Of a stretch of 64,000 bases of DNA, positions 21,744 through 34,374 are shown piece by piece (the first letter of the stretch is position 1; every line of letters begins with the position of its first letter). The notes under the pieces were generated by a model. That model searched no databases, was not told where the DNA came from, and saw nothing but the letters and a program-made list of their open reading frames with translations. Made by a program: the position numbers and the translations under genes. The stretch lies in contig CM067298.1 of assembly GCA_034231615.1 (NCBI GenBank), positions 53,410,883 to 53,474,882 on the forward strand. Reading direction: 5' to 3'. This DNA comes from Meghimatium bilineatum. Taxonomy: Eukaryota; Mollusca; Gastropoda; Stylommatophora; Philomycidae.

Positions 21744-21919
21744 CAGGGGTCGGCAACCTATCGCACGCCAAGCAATTTCAAATAGCACGCAGGCTCTTCA
21801 CGTTTCCTGTATAAAGCTGATTCTAAATCGATTAGCGCGGTTTCCTCGCTCATTTCGGCACTCTGAATAATTTGAAACCTTTAGTTGGCACACAGTTAGA
21901 AAAAGGTTGCCGACCCCTC
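21744..21919 (+). mobile_element. hAT-type nonautonomous element, 8-bp target duplication
   Basis: Termini CAGGGGTCGGCAACC and GGTTGCCGACCCCTC are inverted repeats of the hAT type, with the last base changed. Flanks GTATGAAC (21736-21743) and GCATGAAC (21920-21927) are an 8-bp duplication with one mismatch, the length expected for hAT transposases. The 176-bp body has no coding capacity and matches 54513-54709 in opposite orientation. Confidence 0.9.
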
Positions 21920-22129
21920 GCATGAACTCAGCTTGTTTCAACAGCCATATTTTTGCTCGACGACAAGAAGATACTTCGCAGAACGGATCGAGAGGGTACT
22001 CGGTGGATAATGTTTTAAGGACACAGAACAGTGTTATCACTCAAAGGATTGAGAAAAAAAATCAAGAAAAGCCCAGCTATTATATGATGATGATGTTCCT
22101 CCTACGCAAGCCACGAATGTAGGTCAGCT

Positions 22130-22215
22130 TGAGCCTCTACGGCATGGGGCAACTAACTCCACCAACAAAAGTTCCTTAGTCGCCGCTTACGATTAGCATA
22201 ACAAGTAACAGTTTC
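22130..22215 (-). repeat. Short repeat with a conserved GGCGACTA-type motif
   Basis: TTCCTTAGTCGCCGCTTACG resembles, in opposite orientation, CGTAGGAGGCGACTATCGG at about 31712-31730. Such motifs are common in dispersed metazoan repeats, but this pair is too short to assign. Confidence 0.25.
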
Positions 22216-23491
22216 GTCATTCTGTACTTCCCTCTGGCCTCAGCGACACACTGGTGAAAGTTTTATCTTTAATAACATATGCAACGGTCACTAAATATAA
22301 TTTTAGAAAATAAGAGGGCAACAATTAGGAGGATTACATTATTTGAGAGTTGTAGTTTGACCCATATTTTGAAGCCAGGATAATCTAGCATGTTTAAAAC
22401 AGAAGACTGCGTTATGTTCGTGAGTTTGCCCTGGCGTGTGTGAGCACGTGTGTTGAAGATAAGGAACAATACTACTAGGTTTCTCATGTGTCTTCGCTGC
22501 TGTCAGACATGTCTCCAAATGTAGCTCACATATTGTGCGTTTGTTGATATTAGTTGCATCGGTTGGATATTGGAGAATGGGCTGATTTTTTGTTTGTTAC
22601 GGAAACATGAAAGAGATTGTGTTCCTCATAGCACGATAAGATATCACAATAATCTCAATTCTCGAGGTTTACCCATTGATATTGCAAATTTATGACAGTT
22701 TGAAGCGAATGCATATTTCCCTTCACCATCTTTCTACAATTACTTGTGAAATAAATAATCATTGAAAGTCATATTTTTAATGCGGTTTTCCGAATCAATA
22801 AATTAATAGTGATTAAGCACGTGGTTAATATTTGCAGTGAGGTGTTTTCACCAGAGCGTTATGTCATACGCAGTATGTCCACCACCGTCGGCGATATAGA
22901 AAACCTGTCAACTAAAACGTAACATGAACTAGTTTCCTATTTGCGTGAAATCTATTGGTTACCCTTCGCTATTTTGGACATGCTACTCAAAGTATGTAAG
23001 TAGCGACCAATTAAAATTTCAGCAAATATTAAACACGTAACGAATGGGGTTCAAATTAATTCTGTCAGAAGGCCTCTACTCAATTCACAGCGGTATGCTA
23101 TGTTTGGAGGAGAATTCTAGTAATCAGAGAGGATCTGTGTGTTAGGTATAATACATGTTTTACTATTGTGTATGCAGATATTCCATCACATGTGAGCATA
23201 CATCCATGTAGTGATATTCATATTGACTACTTTTGACCGTATATCCTATAAAGGTGCATGGCTTCAGCATGGACATCGACAATGGTATATAATATGACTA
23301 GCACATCATAGATTTTCTTATGCGCTCAATACTGGATAAGTTTGATATCGTGGCATGGTTACATATGGATCTGGTACACGACGCTGTGGATCTGAATTCG
23401 TGATGATCACTAATCATCAAAGTTCCGTCTCGCCACATGATGATTGTTATTTTTTAATACGCATAATCTTCTATACGCAGATATAGATTCA
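22216..23491. other. Spacer, nothing recognised
   Basis: About 1.3 kb without recognised feature. Confidence 0.4.
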
Positions 23492-23581
23492 GAGCTGTAA
23501 ACCATGAAACAACGAACTCCGCTCTCCGGACTACATCCTGATAATATGCAGGACTTTAAGATTGAACTTTGAAGAAGAAAC
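23492..23581 (+). mobile_element. SINE B, short subfamily (B2)
   Basis: GAGCTGTAAACCATGAAACA, CTCCGGACTACATCCTG, then GCAGGA and a GAAGAAGAAA tail follow the 29131-29214 copy. CAGAG-like flanks are too short to call a duplication. Confidence 0.75.
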
Positions 23582-24269
23582 AGAGTTAATGAGTGTTGTC
23601 ACCTTTGTATGTTTTGTTATATATTTTCAATTGTTGGCGCATTTTATGAAAAGACCCTTTGCAAGAATAAAGATAGTGTTCAGATCTCATACTGAGTTAT
23701 CATTTTTTTTCCGAGAATATTTCGTTAATAGTGAGTATCTGTCCATGATACACGTTTTAAAACCATGTTCTTCATACCGTAATGCTAGGCAAACGTTCAC
23801 TAACACAACTATAGATTGAAATAATTCCGCAAGTTTAAAAAAAAAACCGAAAAGAAAAACTTTCGTTACTGCATGGTTTCATGTGAAGTAAGGAGGCGTT
23901 CTGTGGTCTGTCAAAAAAAAGGCTGCTATGCAGTCACGAGTCTAAAATGTTTTAAAATCAGGATATTCTTGCAGACCCTTAGAAACCTCTTCAGTACGGG
24001 GAGGAAAGGGTTTATGTAAAAAAAAAGTAAAAAAAAAGAAATTCGGCCATTTTCTTTACATTAACCTATGTTTTATTAGACTGGTGATGACATTTTTCCT
24101 TTCTGGAATTAAACTTTAAGTGGGTATGTGAGTGTGTATGTGTATGTGGGTGGTTGAGATTAATCACCGTTTGAATAAGATGCTAGTACTAAATGTTATG
24201 CACAGATTCAATAAAAGCATGCAGGGGTGGGAGAGCTTGAACCTGTTTATGGGCTTGATAATTTATAAA
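23582..24269. other. Spacer, nothing recognised
   Basis: Contains A-rich runs and a GT-rich stretch at 24121-24155. No gene recognised. Confidence 0.35.
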
Positions 24270-24500
24270 TTTATGTCAGGTACAAGTTCTCTTACAAAAC
24301 TGTAAATTGGTAAAATTCGTGGGTATAACACGTTTCAAAATCAGGGTACTTATGTATTATCCCTGGTATCTGTTTTCTTAGAAAACTATAAAGTGGGTAT
24401 AATTCGTGGGTATATCACGTTTGAAAATCGGGGTACTTATACATTTGACTAACATCATTACGTGGATATAACACCTTTCTAAAATCAGGGTACACATAGA
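24270..24500 (+). repeat. Imperfect tandem repeat, three copies
   Basis: ATTCGTGGGTATAACACG with a following TCAGGGTACTTATG recurs at 24315, 24402 and (as ATTACGTGGATATAACAC) 24457. The first two copies include a shared upstream CTTACAAAACTGTAAA-like segment, giving a period near 87 bp, while the last is shorter. Confidence 0.65.
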
Positions 24501-25550
24501 TTTACCCAAGGTATATACAAAACGATAGATTAAGATAAAAGTCAATAGCAGAGAAGAAGTGTATTATATTGGGTTTTATCAATCCACCCTTCGATTTTCC
24601 CATATACTTATATTGTTTTCAAAAATTAAATGCTTCCTTAGTTACAACATTAACATAAAATCAGGGAAAGATAACTAAATTGAACGGTACTGTTTGGGTG
24701 TGATTGACAATAAAACGTTAATTTATTAGACTGCAAATCAATGAACATACTGTTTTTGTAGTCTTTATTGTTTACTCCGTCCAGTCTAAATTAAAAATAC
24801 TCATTTGAATTACGATGTTGATTTAAAAAGTAGAGTAAACAACACACGCATAAAGCACATGAAAGCAATCCAAGATATAGAACACTCAATTAGAATATGA
24901 AAAGGAACAGACAGAAAATTAAAAAAAAGAAGGGGCGTGGATGTTGTGAAATGGACATATATTAAATGTGAAAAATATAATAAATGTGTTTGGAAAAGAT
25001 TATTACCCGAATGAGATATCTTAATTATTAAAACTAAATCTTAACAAACATTCAACTTCTGAAACATTAAAAAAATTGTTTTTAAACAAGTGAGATTAAG
25101 AAATCTCTGCATTTTGTAAATGTGGTCACGAGGAAAGTTTATCCTATTAAAAAAATGTAGTAATTCTTGAAAAAACAATGCCTATTAATACTGATAACAG
25201 AGATCAAGATTCTGAGCAGCTAATCGGCTGTAGTTATCGTTTACAACTGTTTATAATTATTGTGTGTATCAGAGCCAGCAATCCTGGGTTATCAAGACAT
25301 ATCAGAGGCATTACCTCGGAAACAGAGATACTTGTTTGCCATGCCATAGCAAAGAACTTGCATCAGAGTCAGTGAATCTAGGTTGTGAGGAATCTGTTTT
25401 ATCGTCTCTGGCGTTCATGATTAATATACAGCAGAAGGACAGTCCGATCAAGATTAGATCTGGAGAAAGGAAACATATTCGCAACTATCAAAAATTTTCA
25501 AGTGTGCTTAAATCGGATGTACCGGTTAGAAAGACACATATATGACAGGC
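24501..25550. other. Spacer, nothing recognised
   Basis: About 1 kb. Overlapping frames at 25178-25545 show no recognisable family. Confidence 0.4.
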
Positions 25551-25605
25551 GGTTTGTAAACAACGGTGAAACGCGTTGTGTCCTCTGGACTACGACATAA
25601 TAACT
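25551..25605 (+). mobile_element. Possible SINE B fragment
   Basis: AACGCGTTGTGTCCTCTGGA followed by CTACGACAT resembles the centre of SINE B (ACAACGCATT...GGACTACATCCT). The ends are lost. Confidence 0.35.
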
Positions 25606-25708
25606 TATGCGTTTAGGGTGGAAGAGCACATATAAAGATACTAGCAGTTTAATGTGAACAAGCTGTTACAGACCACGAAGAATTCAGGTTATAGTAGCGT
25701 AACTTCTA

Positions 25709-26035
25709 GATCTCTCTAGCGAAGTAGTTTAGCAATTTCTGCCGTTTTTTCTCCCTGGCGAAGTGGTTTAGCAATGTGTCTTTCCTTTCATCTCCCTGGC
25801 TAAGTAGTTTAACAATGTGCCTTTTTTTCATCTTCCTGGCGAGTGGTTTAGCAATGTGTCTTTCCTTTCATCTCCCTGGCGAAGTAGTTTAGCAATATAT
25901 ATTTTTTTCAAAAAGTCGCGTATGTAATACATGGCTTCGACGTCTTGTTTATATGTGATTTTGGCTAGAAGTATGTGGGATTATCATTTGGAGCTATAAT
26001 GTTACACTCTATTAGTGGAGCGTTGTTAAATCTGT
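25709..26035 (+). mobile_element. SINE A with tRNA-like head repeated five times
   Basis: Five tandem units of 40-42 bp begin at about 25709, 25751, 25792, 25832 and 25872. Each has the form CTCCCTGGCGAAGTAGTTTA plus GCAATGTG and a T-rich end. This is the 5' head of SINE A (compare GATCCCCTGGCGTAGTGG-type head, minus strand of 62450-62493) including its box A. After the last unit the element continues as AAAAAGTCGCG, GACGTCTTGTTTATATG and GGATTATCATTTGGAGCTAT, the ordinary SINE A body, so only the promoter head is multiplied. Confidence 0.8.
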
Positions 26036-26844
26036 TAAAAATAACAGAAAAAATAGACTGGACTGAATGCAATCAAATATAATCAACGCCGTGTGAGATT
26101 TATTTTATGTCATAAAAAATACTATAATAACGTATACGACATTAAACTAAACAATTTCCTCGTGGTACCAAATCTAAGCGCGCGCACACTCGCACGCAAA
26201 CACACACACACACACACACAAAACAACGATAAGAATAAGTTATTATACATTAAAATAATAAATTCTTCTATTTTACTATATTTGTACCAAAAGAATATTA
26301 AGAATACATTTACGGCTGTCCATATATTACGTCAACAATTTTTATTCTATTTTCAATTCCTGCCTATTCCCTATGTGAGCAGTTGTCAAGAATTCAGCCC
26401 CCACCCCTAGCGAAATTATGTCACAACATGTTCCCTCCCCTCCCCCCAGCCTAAAACATTTTATAATTACAAAAGGTAGAAATACCTATGTGATTTTGTT
26501 TCTAATGTTTAGAAATAATGTTTCTAATTCAAATAATTTCTTGGTATTGACAAAGAAGTAGTGTTGTATAATAAATATGTGTCCCCATCCACACATTTTG
26601 TGTGTCTTTCTTTGTGGTACTCTAGCTTGAAGTTTTGCTCCCGGGGGAGGGGGGGGGTGGATTCATATTGTTTCATTTCTAAGAGCCACAACCCTAGGTC
26701 ATCGTGAATACCGATGCTTACGATGGCCATATTGAGACTGTACAGTGACATGAAGAACGGATACATAGCGACCAACAACTAATATCACGTAATGGTGACG
26801 GCTTTCATGTATTTGGGTGTCTGTATGCACAGACTCTTTCTCCT
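26036..26844. other. Spacer with a (CA)n tract
   Basis: A CA dinucleotide run at about 26200-26220 and a run of G at 26643-26657 are present. No gene recognised. Confidence 0.4.
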
Positions 26845-27365
26845 CAAAGCATTGCATAACTCTGAGAGTTGGAGCCGTCTGGATATGAAAGAAAGCTGTG
26901 GAAAAATGTCCTTATTGCAGATAGGAAACAAGAACGATATTGTTCACAATTCATGCGGATCTAAAAAGGAAAACAAGCACACACACACACACAAATCAAC
27001 AATCCAATGATTAAGATCTATAGCGCAGAACACATGGTCGTGTTCCGTACTAAAACACGAAGCACTTCAGACTTAGTTAAATTTATATAAGACCTATAGG
27101 TATATCAGATTGTTAGAAATTAGATGGCGACTGATACCATTACCTCTGTGCTCATGTGGACACGCAGCACAGCCTGTTGACAACATTCTACTTCGAGACT
27201 GCAGTTAATTGTACCTGTCGCAGAATGAGTACTGGCACTCGGAGATAGCCATACACAGAAAGCTGCAAGGAGGTCTTGAGAAACTTTCAAATACAACAAC
27301 ATTTATCAAGAAAACCAGACTTATTGTGTTGATGTAGTTAAACAACCATGATCGAGAAAACGGAG
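26845..27365 (+). mobile_element. LINE family C-like 3' end
   Basis: The 26870-26960 part parallels 9935-10020 (GATATGAAAGAAAGCTGTGG against GAGTATGAAAGACAGCTCAG). The 27120-27330 part reads LCSCGHAAQ, the CxCG zinc-type box, then an H-L-C spaced region and KTRLIVLM. It ends CATGATCGAGAAAACGGAGA and AGAAGATG, the family C 3' end seen at 9001-8988 (minus). Stops interrupt it, and a CA tract (26970-26990) lies between the two parts. Confidence 0.65.
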
Positions 27366-28429
27366 AAGAAGATGATAGTGGATCTGGATACAAATCAGAT
27401 ATATAGGAAACCATTTAGGATAATTTCGAATTTGTAATAATCATAACTGAAATGTATTAAGAGTTTCATGTAAGGGTTGTTCAACAATTCGGTCAACAAT
27501 TAATAAGTCAACAATTCGGACAAACGTTTGACAGTTGTTGACAAGAGGTGTTGAGGTTAATAAAAGTTGATGTCAAGAATTATAATTTCATACACAAATT
27601 AAATTGTTTAGATGTGAAAGTTGCTTTTAAAAAGTTAGAAAACAATTCGTATAGTTTTTCCGTACCTTGTGTGCTTAAAATATGTTTATGGTGGAGGATG
27701 GGAAATATTTTAGTGAAACAATTCACGCAGAGGGGTTTTGTATTCTGGACAATTGTTGACAAAGTGTTGGAGAAGTAATAGAAGATTGGCAACAAATTGT
27801 TGACAAATTGTGGACATCTGCTATAACTAGAGAAGTCTATTATTTTAACAGTCTTGAGAGTTCTTAAATGTATCCAAGTGTTTATTTCTTGGAGAGAAAA
27901 ATTTTCACTGAGAATAATTAAAGAAGTAATTTTGCTCAACGATGGTAAATCAGAAACACAATTCAGGCCTAAAATAAAATAATAAAAATTGGACGTGTGT
28001 GGTTATGCCGATAGCTATCCCTACATTGGCGAAAAGGTCAAGCATGCGAGACTGTGATTGCTTTCAGTTAGTGTCCAGTATACAGTACAGGCCTAACCAT
28101 CAACGGTACTATAAGACCTAACTGCAAAAAGTAAGCAGACCTTCATACGGTACGTTTTTGATTATTGTCATATTTTCCATTTGTTACTATTTATATACTT
28201 GGAGTAGCTTTCTATATTTTTCGCATGCGGTTATAAGTATATAAGTATGGACCAACGGAAAACACAGGAATAATCAAGATGAGAAGCGAATGAAGGCCTA
28301 ATTAATTCAGAGACCAGATCTTCTACTGGCGATCGGTCGCGTTACAGGACACTAGTTTTCTTGTATAACTGGTCGACAACTAATATGACTAAAGACGTCC
28401 ACTTTCAGTTGAAGTGGTAAAATAATGAC
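27366..28429. other. Spacer with repeated CAACAATTCGG phrases
   Basis: CAACAATTCGG-like and ATTGTTGACA-like phrases recur at 27480-27545 and 27755-27810 in both orientations. No gene was recognised; a 119-codon minus frame at 27580-27939 has no known features. Confidence 0.35.
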
Positions 28430-28581
28430 CGCACTAATTACCACACCCAAAGTAGGATGTCTCGGGTCATTGGCGCAAATAAACGGCGACACAACGCAGT
28501 ATATAGTAGCGCCATTATCCTGCAAAAATATATATCCAGTGGTTGGAGAAAGAACGAATATATATATATATATATATATAT
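28430..28581 (+). mobile_element. SINE B copy with internal deletion, ending in (TA)n
   Basis: CGGGTCATTGGCGCAAATAA and CGGCGACACAACGCA match the SINE B 5' half. Then ATCCTGC, ATCCAGTGG and AAAGAACGAA give the 3' half with the middle lost. The usual GAA tail is replaced by a (TA)n tract, 28556-28581. Confidence 0.65.
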
Positions 28582-29117
28582 TGTTCCGTATTTGCATTTA
28601 TGATTCCCTCAGAACTTTCTTTCATAACTAGAAGATTTCAACTATAAACGGTATGTGATGATATCGGTTACCTATTCAGAAGATGTCTAAGTGTGCATGG
28701 TAGAATGCATTATTAAAGCATGCTACCATTGTGATGTATCATTGTTGAACTTCTTTAGCATCGCTGTCGAATCCATCGATAATACAGTCACGTGAACTAA
28801 TTAGAAGTCATCCCTGCATAATGACGCAATGTGAGGTCTTTGTGATTATCATTGCTTAATGTTTGCATACTTTGCTTTGAAAGCCAATGACAATCAGGGA
28901 AGAAGGTAAATTGTATCACTTTAGAAGTATGGTTCTCAATAACTTCAAAGGACTGTATTGTCCAGGGATTAGACACAGCTCATATGACTTCATAGTTCTA
29001 TTACGGTCCTAAAAAAAGAACGTAAAATTATCGTTTAAATTGGATGTAAATGAAGTAATCAAAAGACAATATTATTCGTTCTGTATTTCTTCGCAAAGTC
29101 CTACACATGAGGATAAT
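28582..29117. other. Spacer, nothing recognised
   Basis: No feature recognised. Confidence 0.4.
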
Positions 29118-29130
29118 GTAGTCTGATAAC

Positions 29131-29214
29131 TTCTTCTTCATTCGTTCTCAAACTCCTGCAGATTCGCAGGATGTAGTCCGGAGAACGGAATGCGTTGTGT
29201 CATGGTTTACAGCA
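29131..29214 (-). mobile_element. SINE B short subfamily (B2), 13-bp target duplication
   Basis: The 84-bp element reads on the minus strand from GCTGTAAACCATGACACAAC through CTCCGGACTACATCCTGC to TTTGAGAACGAATGAAGAAG. Perfect 13-bp direct repeats GTAGTCTGATAAC flank it (29118-29130 and 29215-29227). The head differs from the 160-bp SINE B, and the central block is missing. Confidence 0.92.
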
Positions 29215-29227
29215 GTAGTCTGATAAC

Positions 29228-29934
29228 GAAATGCACCGTTTATTCGTTTACAATGCGATGGCTGTTCTCTTCATACTAACATATTTGTCCTCAGCATAGT
29301 ATTCAGACAAAACACACTGTAGAATATGGCAAATAACTGAATTCTAAAAACCGTCTTTGTTATGTCTTACGACATTCGCTATAAGTAATGCATGTATTCT
29401 TTGGTTCCCTTTCAATCCCCGCAACGCGCGATGAATAAGACAATGTAAATTTTTAACAAGATACTTGATGTCGACCTAAAACGTTATTGTTTAATATAAT
29501 GCACGTATTTTACTGCGCGTCCAGTATCAATTACTTAAAAAAACACCTTTACCTTTAAGAGATGCGCATCAAATCTTGAAATTTCGGATTGTGAAGAAAA
29601 AAAGTAAACACTCGATATTCTTTGAACGATATTCAGTGTCGTCCAAAATGTCAAGTTCAAATACACACACTTAATCTTCTTATCGATGCACCGCAGAGAT
29701 ACGATGAGTAGGCAATAACCAGTGTTAAACAGTTCGAGCGTTGAGATGTTGAGCTACATATGTATAAGTATCAACCAGACAGATAAAATCCGACAGTAGC
29801 GTAGCGGGCTGTATTAACACAAATGCGAAAGTAAATAGTATAAATAAGTAAACATGTGCTACAAAAACCTGCTACTAGTAATAACATTATGATAGAGACA
29901 ATAAAAATAGTAATAAACATAAAAGTAATAATTA
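29228..29934. other. Spacer, nothing recognised
   Basis: No feature recognised. Confidence 0.35.
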
Positions 29935-30530
29935 TACAAAGAATAGAAATCTAAGCCATAATAGAGGCAGCCAAAATGCTCATACATTTCTTGTCGAGTC
30001 ACAGCAGACATGTAGTCTTTCTAACTGATGCACAGGCAGTATTACAGACAGTGAAAGATTAAAAGAACACAAGAATGAATGAACATATGGCTTGCTTACT
30101 ACACTTCAGCAGTACTACAAAGAAACAGTGCTGCAGTTTCCCTGGTCACCGTGGCACACTTGGAAATGGTAATGCTGATCTCCTGGCAAGAAAAGGGGGA
30201 TCAATAGAACAAACAAAAATTGATAATACGTACTATGAATGTAAGACTACGATAAAAGCAGAATACAAGAAAAAGTGGACGCGGATGCACGCAACTGCAG
30301 AACCAAACGACCCAATCTACCAAATGTCACGGACGGAGCAAACCATCATCCTCAGACTACGAACTGACCACAGCAGACTGAGAAGCCACATGTTCTGAAA
30401 GCTGAAGATTGGCGAGACAGACCTGTGCAACTGTGGACTGAGCCCAGAGTTTACAGAACAATTTATTCATGCCTGTCAACTCTACCAAGAAGATAGGGAG
30501 AAAATTTCAAGTGAATAAAAGAAGAAGAAA
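29935..30530 (+). mobile_element. LINE family C RNase H and 3' end
   Basis: VVFLTDAQAVLQTVKD (about 30010-30060) is the second RNase H motif (TDAQ). A stop follows, then FPGHRGTLGNGNADLLARKG (30140-30200), the H-G-N-AD motif set. Next come TIILRLRTDHSRLRSHM (30345-30395) and a degenerate C.CG......HAC zinc-type segment. The 3' end is GTGAATAAAAGAAGAAGAAA. Family C is I/Jockey-like; RNase H helps second-strand synthesis. The 5' part is missing, with a stop at 30060. Confidence 0.85.
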
Positions 30531-32594
30531 TATATATATTTAGTACGCACAATTTTGCTATATTTAGAATAGGGGAATATGCTGTCATCACAGTAGGTAG
30601 AAAAGTATATTCTAGGGTTAGACAGACTATGAACGCTTTGTATGTATTTGGAGACAATGTTTACCAATTGTTCTAACATTCAGCTGTAACATTTTAATTG
30701 ATTCTTAATTTATAGAAGTCAACATGTTGCTCGTAATTGTAATTTGTTATGTAAAGTTAGATTCAATATGCATACAACTCATTCATAGTTGAATTTGGAA
30801 GATTGTACAAAAATCAATATTCTGTATAGGAATTCTAGCAATAAAAATGTATAGCTGTGCTCGTACTGTTCCTGCGGTGACAATTTGAATGAGACTAGAT
30901 TACTGGACATATAATACAATATATACTGGTGAAAATAATAACTAGAGACGTGACTTGCTCCATAGATCAGTGACAATCTTGTTCATCCTCTGTGTAGACT
31001 GCCAGGTCTCACATTCAATATGCTTACTGAAGGAAGTAGAATGTTAATTTTAGGAAGAAAGAAAATGGATGAGAAAATATAAGAAAGATTGATTACATAC
31101 TCTATCTGTTACTCTCTTTTCTGTTGTAACCTTTCTTCATTACATGTTCGTTTCATCTGTTCTCATCTTCGTCTCTGATAGTTTATTACTGGTTATCATC
31201 ATCTAAAATGTCACCATCGCAACAAAAGCTTGCTGTAGCGGACCTCTGACATCCTTTGTGGCCTGCCTTGGAGATTCACTCTGAATTGATTGTACGCTGC
31301 TTATCTCGTGATATTTGATTACTATACGTATCTTTGCCTGCTTCTTGCTTGTTGTCGCAAAACTTCACTTTTAAGTATGGCATTCATCATCAAGGCACCA
31401 TGTCTTTTAATCGGTCAAACAAGTTTTCTTCATTTTTATTTGCTTTACTACTTCCGTTTTTCAAACGCAGTGTTATCAGAATCTCTTCGTCTGTTGCCTT
31501 CTCTTTTCATGAAGTTCTCCCTTTTCTTCTATACAACCGTATCTCTCATGCGTACCTTCTCTTTTGTATACGTTTTTTTCTGCCGTGTGGCATCTGTAGT
31601 GTCTAAACCTTTAGTTTGGTGTGAAAATAATAGGGCTACTGTACTCGAAACTGCAAAGCAGACAACCTTCGTTGTGGAGACAGCACTTAATGAACGAATT
31701 CTTTCCAACATGCCGTAGGAGGCGACTATCGGTAGTTGAGGTAACGGCTGACAATCTGTCACCTGTGAAAAAGCCATCATTGTTGCATATTTTCTCAATT
31801 TCTTACTTTTGTCTTATATCAAATTATCCCCAATGATGACGAAGAGATGGAAGCCAGTTGTCTTTGCCTTGTTGTGACTGACTCCTATGTGACAGGGATT
31901 GCTAGATGTGCAATCACTGCGGATACGTCAACAAATCTGAGAGAAGAATGATGAACAAGTTGGCTCAGAAGTGTGTGCTGTGCTTCTGGCAGGACGTGGT
32001 AATCACGGGATACAGCCACACTAGATTGCCTTCCTTCGGTGATTAAACACACATCCCTAAACCTCCCTTACACAACCACGCTTTCAGACAACTCTACAAT
32101 TATACAACTCCAGGTGTCACCTCAGTATGAAAACTGTAATAAATACGTGTGTTTGTTACTACAAGACTATGGGCTGTAAAGAGCTACTTGATCACAAATA
32201 AAATCATTTTTTAATCATCATAATCTGTTACTTCATGTTTCTGAGCCACATGTTAAGTAGTAGATGAAAGAGTACTTATGTACAAAAGAGTACAAAAGTA
32301 GTACATAAGAGTAGATGAAATATTTTTGCATCGTCAATTTTAGTGTAAACTTGTACCATATGTGTACTATGTATTACATTTACTATTTCTGCATATTTAC
32401 TATTATATATGCTATATTATACAGTTATATCTCTAGACAGCAAAAACAGAGATGTACCTTGAGACAGTCAGAAACGTTTACTTGCTTTCTTATATTCAAC
32501 ATATACCGTGAACCACAGCCAGCTCTGTGATGGATTTAACGGTAAAGTTAACCCATAGCATTTATTAACGACAAATGATGTTAAAGATCTCACA
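30531..32594. other. Spacer, nothing recognised
   Basis: About 2 kb. The 142-codon frame 31290-31718 and others overlap one another and are rich in F, L and S, as expected by chance. The GGCGACTA motif near 31715 may be a repeat scrap (see 22130). Confidence 0.4.
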
Positions 32595-32800
32595 TTTCAG
32601 TAGCTCTGCTGTATAAGGGCGGTAGCCATCTTCTCACACTCGTAGTCTTTGCGTCCAGGATTAATCCGGTACGCAATTAAGGCTGGATCGACACAGAAGC
32701 CGTACTATCTGGAAAATATTTTAGCCTCAACTGGGGAATGGACACATGACTACTCATACGCGAAGCCAGTGCGCTAACTACTACGCTACGTTACCCCATC
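32595..32800 (-). mobile_element. tRNA-headed SINE, different from SINE A
   Basis: On the minus strand GGGTAACGTAGCGTAGTAGT then TAGCGCACTGGC is a good box A region. GTCATGTGTCCATTCCCC is a degraded box B at tRNA-like spacing. The downstream body (to about 32595) does not match SINE A. Single copy here. Confidence 0.55.
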
Positions 32801-34374
32801 TGGGGTGGACGGAATAGTACTGAAAAGAGATAGCATCGACTAAATAAATGCAGTCGTTTATTACTAGAGATTGAAGACGGCGTCTATGGAGGTGATAACT
32901 TGCATATATAAAGAATGACAGAAATGACCAGGAGTGATAGAAAATATGTCCTCTCTGGAAAGATCCGAAGATCATATAATAAACATCTGACTGCTACATT
33001 AAAACTGTATAGACTTGGATGGTTGTATACTTGAAGGTAAAATTACTAATAACCCTTAGCACGTCTTGTCGACAGCTAAGGTAAAGCTGTCGTTATTAGT
33101 ATATAATAATACATCCCTTCCCGCATTCATTAACTTGAAAAGATTGCAGTTATTAGAAAGTCAGTATAAAGTTTTTGTCTGTGACTTACCCATACTCATC
33201 ACTTTTCCACAACGTCAATCAGTTGACTCACCGCTTTATGAATATACAAGGATATACGACGGGATTTGTGACGTCACGAAATGGGTCAATGGCACATATA
33301 AGAAACACATGAAATGCTTTTTTAAGTTCATAAGAATTTTATTTAAATGTGTATATTATACAGTTACACATTTTTTGTAAAGGCTATTGTTATTATTATT
33401 GATATTTTTTTATTATGATTATTATACTAAAACTGAGATTACTGGAAAGAGCAGATATTATCAAAGTATTGTCCATACTTAGACTACGAAGAACACACAA
33501 GATTGATCAGAATATGGCAGAATACAAAAATGAGCTAATTAAAAGAGACTTAAACTTGATATAATATTTCAGAAGAAACATATATTTTGGTACAAGTATC
33601 TGCCAATGTGGAAAGTGAAATACATGACACATGATAGTGAAATAGTCATGGGGGCATGATGTAATGGGCCATGATGTATGGAACGAGAAGAAATATTATA
33701 AAGACAAAGGTTACATTGATCTCAATTATAACACTGACTATATTCTTTAGAAGTGACATCGCAGCACATCATAAGATCATAACGTGATCATAAGATATAA
33801 AGTACATATTGTCAATAATCTTTGCAGCTCACATTGGTTTTACTAGTCACCTTGACTACCATCATGCATTGTTATGTATCAATGATACCAATAATCACAT
33901 AATCTGTCAAGGATATGGAAAATGCAGTTATGGTATATGGGTAGTGCATTGTATGCATTAACACAGTTTCCTTCAGATATTTTTATGTTCAATGTTGCGG
34001 ATGAAAATAGAAACAAATTTAATGATCCTGTCTTTGATGTCTGTCCTGAATTATCTTTTGTGTTCGTTCGCTCCTTGAAACATCGACTGTGCCGTGTTGG
34101 ATTATTTTTGACAGAGAATCAATTTGGTTGGAATATCCAAACTATGCATATTTTCGTCTTTTAACTCTTTGAAGAAATAATTCTAGGGGACCCGTATTCA
34201 TCACAATCTTACACATAAACTGTATTAAACATTTGTCTTGTTTTCTCTCTAGGTAATGTGTAGCAGTTGTTTATAATACTAGTATTCACTGATCTGTTTA
34301 TAACGTCACACATCATGGTATGTTATACAATTCTGTAGTGTCTTTCCTGTGGTTTATTTCTTGTTCAAAAAATT
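32801..34374. other. Spacer, nothing recognised
   Basis: About 1.6 kb. Frames at 33066-33380 and 33922-34164 show no known family. A small hairpin (GACAGCT...AGCTGTC) lies near 33070-33092. Confidence 0.4.

Noticed and set aside
31290..31718. 142-codon plus-strand frame as a membrane protein
   Set aside because: Rich in F, L and S from T-rich DNA; it overlaps other open frames and lacks conserved motifs.
33066..33095. Short hairpin as a terminator or regulatory element
   Set aside because: A seven-base stem is common by chance and no gene lies next to it.
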